DNA from: Paracoccaceae bacterium
GTDB taxonomy: Bacteria > Pseudomonadota > Alphaproteobacteria > Rhodobacterales > Rhodobacteraceae
DNA length: 10,275 nucleotides
NCBI GenBank assembly: GCA_003545125.1
Contig: DQCI01000223.1
Location: 18,071 to 28,345 of the forward strand
Direction of reading: 5' to 3'
Shown here: positions 6,833 to 10,275 of the stretch, in pieces
Layout: the number at the start of each line of letters is the position of its first letter
Numbering within the stretch: position 1 is the first letter of the stretch
Program-made: the position numbers and the translations under genes
Notes under the pieces: generated by a model
Database searches by the model: none
The model's input: the letters and a program-made list of their open reading frames with translations, nothing else
What the model was told of the DNA's origin: nothing

Positions 6833-7669
6833 ATGGCGAACGATTACGAGAAACGGCTGACGCGCGTGTTGGATCACGTCTACGCCAATCTCGACGGCGA
6901 TCTGTCGCTTGATTCGCTCGCGGACGCGGCGGCGCTCAGCCGGTTCCATTTCCACCGCGTGTTCACGGCGATGACCGGCGAGACGGTTGCCGCGTTCATC
7001 CGGCGGGTGCGGCTTTACCGTGCGGTCAATGAATTACTCGACACCGAAGCGCCACTGGCCATGGTGGCGGAAAAGTGTGGCTACCCGAACCCCAAGAGCT
7101 TTTCGCGCGCCTTTCGCGATGCCTTCGGCCAGACACCGGCCGCGTTTCGCAAACGCGGCCTCTCGCGTCCGCCGCTGCGCCTCAACAGCAATGGAGATTT
7201 CGTGATGTATGATGTGACACTCAAGGACGAGCCCGAACGCCGACTGGCGATGATCGCCCATCGGGGGCCCTATATCACCATCGGCGAAGCTTTTGAGAGG
7301 GCGGGCGCCACGGCGATGGCGCGCGGGCTCGGACCGGAGCTTGGCGCGATGATGGGGCTTTACTACGATGATCCGGATGCAGTGCCGGAGACCGAGTTGC
7401 GCAGCGCCGCCGGGTTCGAGATTGCGCAGGAAGCGGAGATTGCCGCGCCACTCGAAGAGATACGCCTGCTTGGCGGCAAACACGCGATCCTCACCCACCA
7501 GGGCCCGTACACCGGGCTGAAGACGGCCTATGCCTTCCTGTTCGGCGACTGGCTGCCGAAATCCGGCGAAGTGCCCCGCGACACACCGCCCTTCGAGCTC
7601 TACCTCAACACGCCGATGGACACCGCGCCGGACGATCTGGTGACGCTGATCGGCGTGGCACTGGAATGA
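6833..7669 (+). CDS. AraC-family transcription regulator with C-terminal GyrI-like ligand-binding domain
   Basis: A 278-residue regulator with the DNA-binding part first, as in E. coli Rob. The N-terminal AraC/XylS pair of helix-turn-helix units spans about 5-107: the first is [20 protein letters not shown] (25-44) and the second [20 protein letters not shown] (73-92), continuing [16 protein letters not shown] GyrI-like (SbmC/Rob-C, SOUL/BRAM-fold) domain runs from about 125 to 278, starting [20 protein letters not shown] and including [20 protein letters not shown] (231-250), the usual GyrI segment before FELYLNTP. Family knowledge says such domains bind hydrophobic or amphipathic small molecules; the effector here is unknown. 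The start is set by AAGGAG six bases upstream. Its stop overlaps the next ATG (ATGA), and it is divergent from accA. It probably controls its own operon. Confidence 0.93.
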   Translation: MANDYEKRLTRVLDHVYANLDGDLSLDSLADAAALSRFHFHRVFTAMTGETVAAFIRRVRLYRAVNELLDTEAPLAMVAEKCGYPNPKSFSRAFRDAFGQTPAAFRKRGLSRPPLRLNSNGDFVMYDVTLKDEPERRLAMIAHRGPYITIGEAFERAGATAMARGLGPELGAMMGLYYDDPDAVPETELRSAAGFEIAQEAEIAAPLEEIRLLGGKHAILTHQGPYTGLKTAYAFLFGDWLPKSGEVPRDTPPFELYLNTPMDTAPDDLVTLIGVALE

Positions 7670-8073
7670 CCCCGCCGATGCCCCCGGAGGTCGCGCGCGC
7701 CTTCGAAGAGCTGTCGGGCGACGTTCGTCCCGTACTCGACACACTGCGCGCGCTGATCTTTGCGACGGCCGAGGTTGAGGCGGAGGGGGCCGGGCCGGTC
7801 GAGGAGGCGCTGCGCTGGGGGCAGCCCGCCTATATCGCGCCGAAAGGCTCGACGATCCGGCTCGGGCAGGCGAAGTCGGGCGAGGCTGCGCTGTTCGTCA
7901 ACTGCCGCACCTCGCTGATCGAGGACTTCCGCGCGATTGCCCCGGCGGGCAGCCGGTTCGAGGGCACCCGCGCGGTGCTGTTCGGCCCGGGCGCGGAGAT
8001 CGAAAAGGCGGCGCTGGCGGTTCTGATCGCCCGCGCCCTCACCTATCACCGCAGGAAGACCGCGAAGCGCTAA
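7666..8073 (+). CDS. DUF1801 family protein
   Basis: A 135-residue cytoplasmic protein of the DUF1801/YdhG-like family, of unclear function; a Bacillus subtilis member has been described as frataxin-like, which need not hold here. Visible family features are PVEEALRWGQPAYIAPKGST (44-63), where conserved W51 and P54-A-Y56 sit, then IRLGQ, the strand AALFVNCR (74-81) and GTRAVLFGP near 100-108. The C-terminus is basic (YHRRKTAKR). The ATG overlaps the stop of the AraC-family gene (ATGA, 7666-7669) and the TAA shares its last A with the next ATG, so translation is probably coupled through all three genes. DUF1801 proteins often sit beside AraC/GyrI-type genes, which supports a joint role, but the biochemical activity cannot be read from sequence. 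Confidence 0.88.
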   Translation: MTPPMPPEVARAFEELSGDVRPVLDTLRALIFATAEVEAEGAGPVEEALRWGQPAYIAPKGSTIRLGQAKSGEAALFVNCRTSLIEDFRAIAPAGSRFEGTRAVLFGPGAEIEKAALAVLIARALTYHRRKTAKR

Positions 8074-8696
8074 TGGACAAGATCGACTTCAAGCAACGCG
8101 ACCGGGCGTTCTACACCGGTAAGTCGGGGCGTTGGGACAGGCTGACCCTGCCGGAGATGACCTTCCTCGCCATCGAGGGGCAGGGCGATCCGAACGGGCC
8201 GGACTACGCGGTCGCGGTTGGTGCCCTCTACCCGCTCGCCTACGGGATCAAGTTCGCGGAAAAAGCCGAAGGGCGCGATTTCGTCGTACCGCCTCTGGAG
8301 GCCTTGTGGTGGGCCGACGACCAGGGGGCCTTCGTTGCCGGCGACCGGGCGGCCTGGCGCTGGCGGGCCATGATTCGTTTGCCCGACACTGTCGACGACC
8401 GGTCACTCGACGCGGCCCGCACCGCGGCGCGGCGCAAGCGTAAGGCCGGTCCGCTCGATGCGGTGCGGCTCACCGCCTTCGCCGAGGGCGACTGCCTGCA
8501 ATCGCTGCATCTCGGGCCCTACACCGACGAGGCACCGGTGCTCGCCCGCCTGCACGACGAGATCATGCTCGATGAGGGCGTGACATTCGCCGGACCGCAC
8601 CACGAAATCTACTTGTCCGACCCACGTCGGGCCGCACCCGAAAAGCTCCGGACGATCCTGCGCCAACCGGTGCGCCCCCTCGGCCCATCTGCGTGA
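8073..8696 (+). CDS. Stand-alone GyrI-like small-molecule-binding domain protein
   Basis: A 207-residue cytoplasmic protein made of one extended GyrI-like domain without any DNA-binding part. Telling features are KIDFKQRDRAFYTGKSGRWD at the N-terminus, TLPEMTFLAIEGQGDPNGPD (25-44), the YPLAYGIKF segment (53-61), ALWWADD (77-83), and the C-terminal GPHHEIYLSDPRRAAPEKLR (174-193), continuing TILRQPV, which is characteristic of the YdjP/PIRSF031644-type GyrI-like proteins as I recall them. Some GyrI-like proteins bind or hydrolyse toxic small molecules; which applies here is unknown. It is the last gene of the operon, its ATG overlapping the previous TAA by one base. As both the first and third genes carry GyrI folds, regulator and effector may share a ligand (inference). 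Confidence 0.9.
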   Translation: MDKIDFKQRDRAFYTGKSGRWDRLTLPEMTFLAIEGQGDPNGPDYAVAVGALYPLAYGIKFAEKAEGRDFVVPPLEALWWADDQGAFVAGDRAAWRWRAMIRLPDTVDDRSLDAARTAARRKRKAGPLDAVRLTAFAEGDCLQSLHLGPYTDEAPVLARLHDEIMLDEGVTFAGPHHEIYLSDPRRAAPEKLRTILRQPVRPLGPSA

Positions 8697-8751
8697 CCTT
8701 TCCGGCCGACCGGGCTACGATGCCCGGGTCAGGCCAGAAGGGCGCCCCGCG

Positions 8752-9504
8752 TTGAGACCATACACCAGGATTGCCGCGATTATGCTGGGCGCTTTTGCGC
8801 TCGGGATCGCCGTGGTGATTGGCTGGACCGCACTGGTCTCGGAGGCGGTCGATCTGAGCGACCGGGTGCGGCGTGCGCGCTGCGACTGGGTGGAAACCCT
8901 GGTGGTGTCGGTCGCGGGACACGAGCTGTCGATCGCGGCGACACCCTGGACAACGGTGTATACGGGCACGAAGTGGATCAGCGGCGAGGAGATGAGCGGC
9001 TACCGCACCAGGCCCGCGCGCTTCGCCTTCTGCCTCGGCGCCCCGCCGGATGGCCCGTTGCCCGCGCGCTCGGTGACGCTTGTGCTCGAGGCGGCGCGCA
9101 AACCGGCCGAGCGGGCCGGCCTGCCGGAGGTTGGCGGGCCGATCCTCGAGATCGGGGACGGGGCTCTGTTTCTGCCCGACGCGCCGGCGCCGGTTGGCCA
9201 GGCGACCGACATGACGGTTTTCTATCGCAACGAGGATTTCGGCTGGCCGCGTATGGTGACGAAAGGGGTATCACCCGACGGGTTCCGGATCGGCGCCGTA
9301 TGCCGCGACGTTTCCGGTGGCGGATGGCTCTGCGATGTGAGCGTCCAGGACGCCCGCTTGGGCCTCAGCTACCGGTTCGAACGGCTCCCCGTGGAAACGG
9401 CAGCTTTCGACGCCGCGCCGGTGCCTGCGTCCTTTCTTGGCGTGGCGCACGGGATGCGGGCGCTCGGCCGGATGCTGGAAGCGGAGGCGGTGGCGCAGCG
9501 TTAG
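8752..9504 (+). CDS. Uncharacterised membrane-anchored extracytoplasmic protein (TTG start)
   Basis: I do not recognise the family. The start is taken at TTG 8752, preceded by AGAAGGG (8736-8742) nine bases upstream; no in-frame ATG or GTG lies closer upstream, and the ATG at residue 11 would cut into the hydrophobic helix. The product is 250 residues: RPYTR, a hydrophobic segment at about 7-29 (IAAIMLGAFALGIAVVIGW), then a roughly 220-residue region that should lie outside the cytoplasm. That region has exactly four cysteines, C44, C94, C184 and C194, suggesting two disulfides. Beta-strand-like stretches (VTLVLEA, DMTVFYRN, LGLSYRFERL) and a C-terminal amphipathic helix (MRALGRMLEAEAVAQR) are visible. 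It starts 55 bases after the GyrI-like gene, so it could be read through from that operon, and ends before a T-rich terminator. Confidence 0.8.
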   Translation: MRPYTRIAAIMLGAFALGIAVVIGWTALVSEAVDLSDRVRRARCDWVETLVVSVAGHELSIAATPWTTVYTGTKWISGEEMSGYRTRPARFAFCLGAPPDGPLPARSVTLVLEAARKPAERAGLPEVGGPILEIGDGALFLPDAPAPVGQATDMTVFYRNEDFGWPRMVTKGVSPDGFRIGAVCRDVSGGGWLCDVSVQDARLGLSYRFERLPVETAAFDAAPVPASFLGVAHGMRALGRMLEAEAVAQR

Positions 9505-9527
9505 CGGCGAGTGGCCGGTGCGCAGGG

Positions 9528-9566
9528 CGGCCCGATCCGAGCTGAGGGGTGTCGGCCCTTTTTTTT
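9528..9566 (+). terminator. Rho-independent terminator after the membrane-anchored protein gene
   Basis: An imperfect stem, with CCGA (9533-9536) and TCGG (9552-9555) as its core extended by GG/CC pairs past a mismatch, ends right before eight consecutive T residues (9559-9566). It lies 24-60 bases past the stop. The T8 run is the stronger part of the evidence; the exact pairing is my hand fold. Confidence 0.65.
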
Positions 9567-9580
9567 GGACCCGGCATGCT

Positions 9581-9596
9581 GGTTTCCTAGGAAACC
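9581..9596. repeat. 16-bp perfect palindrome in a convergent gap
   Basis: GGTTTCCTAGGAAACC is self-complementary. It lies 15 bases past the T8 terminator, between two convergent genes, so it is not an obvious promoter operator. It shares the arms GGTTTC/GAAACC with the centre of the palindrome at 5697-5720, where they abut without the central CTAG. Confidence 0.45.
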
Positions 9597-9672
9597 GACC
9601 CCCTCGGCTGGGCGACAAATCGTTTCAAAGCAGTGGCTTGAGCGGTCTTGCCGGTAAACCAACCATTCAGGT

Positions 9673-9700
9673 CGCCCGGCTCGGGAGCCGGGGCCGGGCG
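9673..9700 (-). terminator. GC-rich hairpin, possible mcl1 transcription stop
   Basis: CCCGGCT (9675-9681) and AGCCGGG (9686-9692) pair around CGGG; an alternative outer pairing joins CGCCCGGC (9673-9680) with GCCGGGCG (9693-9700). It is 60-87 bases past the mcl1 stop on the minus strand. No T tract follows on that strand, so a simple intrinsic terminator is not certain. The rest of 9505-9759 shows no gene. Confidence 0.4.
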
Positions 9701-9759
9701 GCGTTTCCGGCGGCAGCCACCCGAAACCCGACCGGACCCGGGCTCCCCTCACACGTCGA

Positions 9760-10275
9760 TCAGCCCTCGACCAGCTCGGCCATACGCACGATCACTTCGG
9801 CCTGTTTCATCGAGGCGATGTCGATGAGCTTGCCCTTGTAGGTCGTGGCCCCGAGCCCGTTGGCCTTGGCCTCTTCCATTGCCGCGAGGATCTCGCGCGC
9901 ATCGGCCACCGCCTCCGGCGACGGCGTGAACACCTCGTTGGCGAGTTTCACCTGGCGAGGATGGATCGCCCATTTGCCGACCATGCCGAGCGTCGCCACC
10001 CGCTTCGAATGCGCGATATAGGCGTCGTCGTCGGAAAAATTGCCGAACGGGCCGTCGATCGGCAACACGCCGTGGGTGCGGCAAGCGGCGACGATGGCCG
10101 ACACTGCGTAGTGCCACGGGTCGGGATAGTCGGTCTGGCCCTCGTGGGTCATGAAGTAATTCGCCTGGGTGCCGCCGATGCCGGTCGTGGCCATGCCCAT
10201 CGACGCCGCGAAATCGGCGTACCCGAGGCTCATCCCCTGCATCCGCGGCGAGGCGGCGGCGATTTCCTCGACATG
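9760..10275 (-). CDS. mcl1: L-malyl-CoA/beta-methylmalyl-CoA lyase, C-terminal part (runs off right edge)
   Basis: HpcH/HpaI-CitE superfamily enzyme of the ethylmalonyl-CoA pathway: it cleaves beta-methylmalyl-CoA to glyoxylate and propionyl-CoA, and handles malyl-CoA (glyoxylate plus acetyl-CoA). The 171 visible residues begin HVEEIAAASP at the window edge and continue MSLGYADFAASMGMATTGIG, TQANYF, DPWHYAVSAIVAACRTHG (52-69), LPIDGPFGNFSDDD (71-84) and TLGMVGKWAIHPRQVKLANE (95-114), then VFTPSP and a Lys-rich KGKLIDIASMKQAEVI. These agree closely with Rhodobacter sphaeroides Mcl1 as I remember it, rather than with the Mcl2 malyl-CoA thioesterase. The first half, holding the barrel's early strands and most CoA and Mg ligands, lies outside. 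The frame is intact to the TGA at 9762-9760, and the gene converges on the unknown membrane protein. Confidence 0.93.
   Translation of the reverse strand, partial: HVEEIAAASPRMQGMSLGYADFAASMGMATTGIGGTQANYFMTHEGQTDYPDPWHYAVSAIVAACRTHGVLPIDGPFGNFSDDDAYIAHSKRVATLGMVGKWAIHPRQVKLANEVFTPSPEAVADAREILAAMEEAKANGLGATTYKGKLIDIASMKQAEVIVRMAELVEG

Noticed and set aside
6713..6955. 81-residue N-terminal extension of AccA
   Set aside because: It overlaps the divergent AraC-family gene and would exceed the normal AccA length; ATG 6712 has a well-placed AAGGGG.
1..10275. Mobile elements, CRISPR arrays, tRNA/rRNA genes, a cobalamin riboswitch or a phage-defence cassette
   Set aside because: No transposase, regular direct repeats, cloverleaf or rRNA sequence was seen; the leader of the cobalamin operon lies outside the window, and no gene has a defence-type domain I recognise.

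Overview
The window is gene-dense, GC-rich chromosomal DNA whose best-recognised products (CobC, CobD/CbiB, AccA, Mcl1 and a DddP-like M24 protein) all read like those of Rhodobacterales (Alphaproteobacteria, roseobacter/Rhodobacter type). Mcl1 of the ethylmalonyl-CoA pathway and a DddP-like gene together point the same way. The taxon is inferred from protein resemblance, not from a marker gene.

Layout, left to right. (1) The end of a cobalamin operon: cobC (its start codon is just off the left edge) overlaps cobD by ATGA, so two adjacent steps of aminopropanol-arm attachment are co-translated. (2) A secreted MltB-type lytic transglycosylase with its own RBS, followed by a strong hairpin terminator. 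(3) A roughly 340-base gap that is not empty: it holds the terminator, a probable 32-residue membrane micro-ORF on the minus strand, and a divergent promoter for an unrecognised 277-residue protein that starts at TTG. (4) Converging on that protein, a minus-strand M24/DddP-like gene broken by two frameshifts that together delete three bases; upstream of it lie two tandem perfect inverted repeats. (5) accA on the minus strand, divergent from (6) a three-gene plus-strand operon: an AraC regulator with a GyrI-like sensor domain, a DUF1801 protein and a stand-alone GyrI-like protein, joined by ATGA and TAATG overlaps. (7) An unrecognised membrane-anchored protein with four extracytoplasmic cysteines, again starting at TTG and followed by a T8 terminator. 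(8) A convergent gap of about 255 bases with palindromes, then the C-terminal half of mcl1 on the minus strand, which runs off the right edge.

How the genes fit together. AccA makes malonyl-CoA for fatty acid synthesis. Mcl1 works in the ethylmalonyl-CoA cycle, which uses coenzyme B12-dependent mutases, so the cobalamin genes and mcl1 are metabolically connected even though they are not in one operon. The AraC/DUF1801/GyrI operon looks like a small-molecule sensing or detoxification cassette. I see no mobile element, CRISPR array, tRNA or rRNA. Most of the window is ordinary housekeeping. The parts worth a second look are the broken DddP-like gene, the micro-ORF, the double-GyrI cassette, the tandem palindromes and the two unrecognised proteins.
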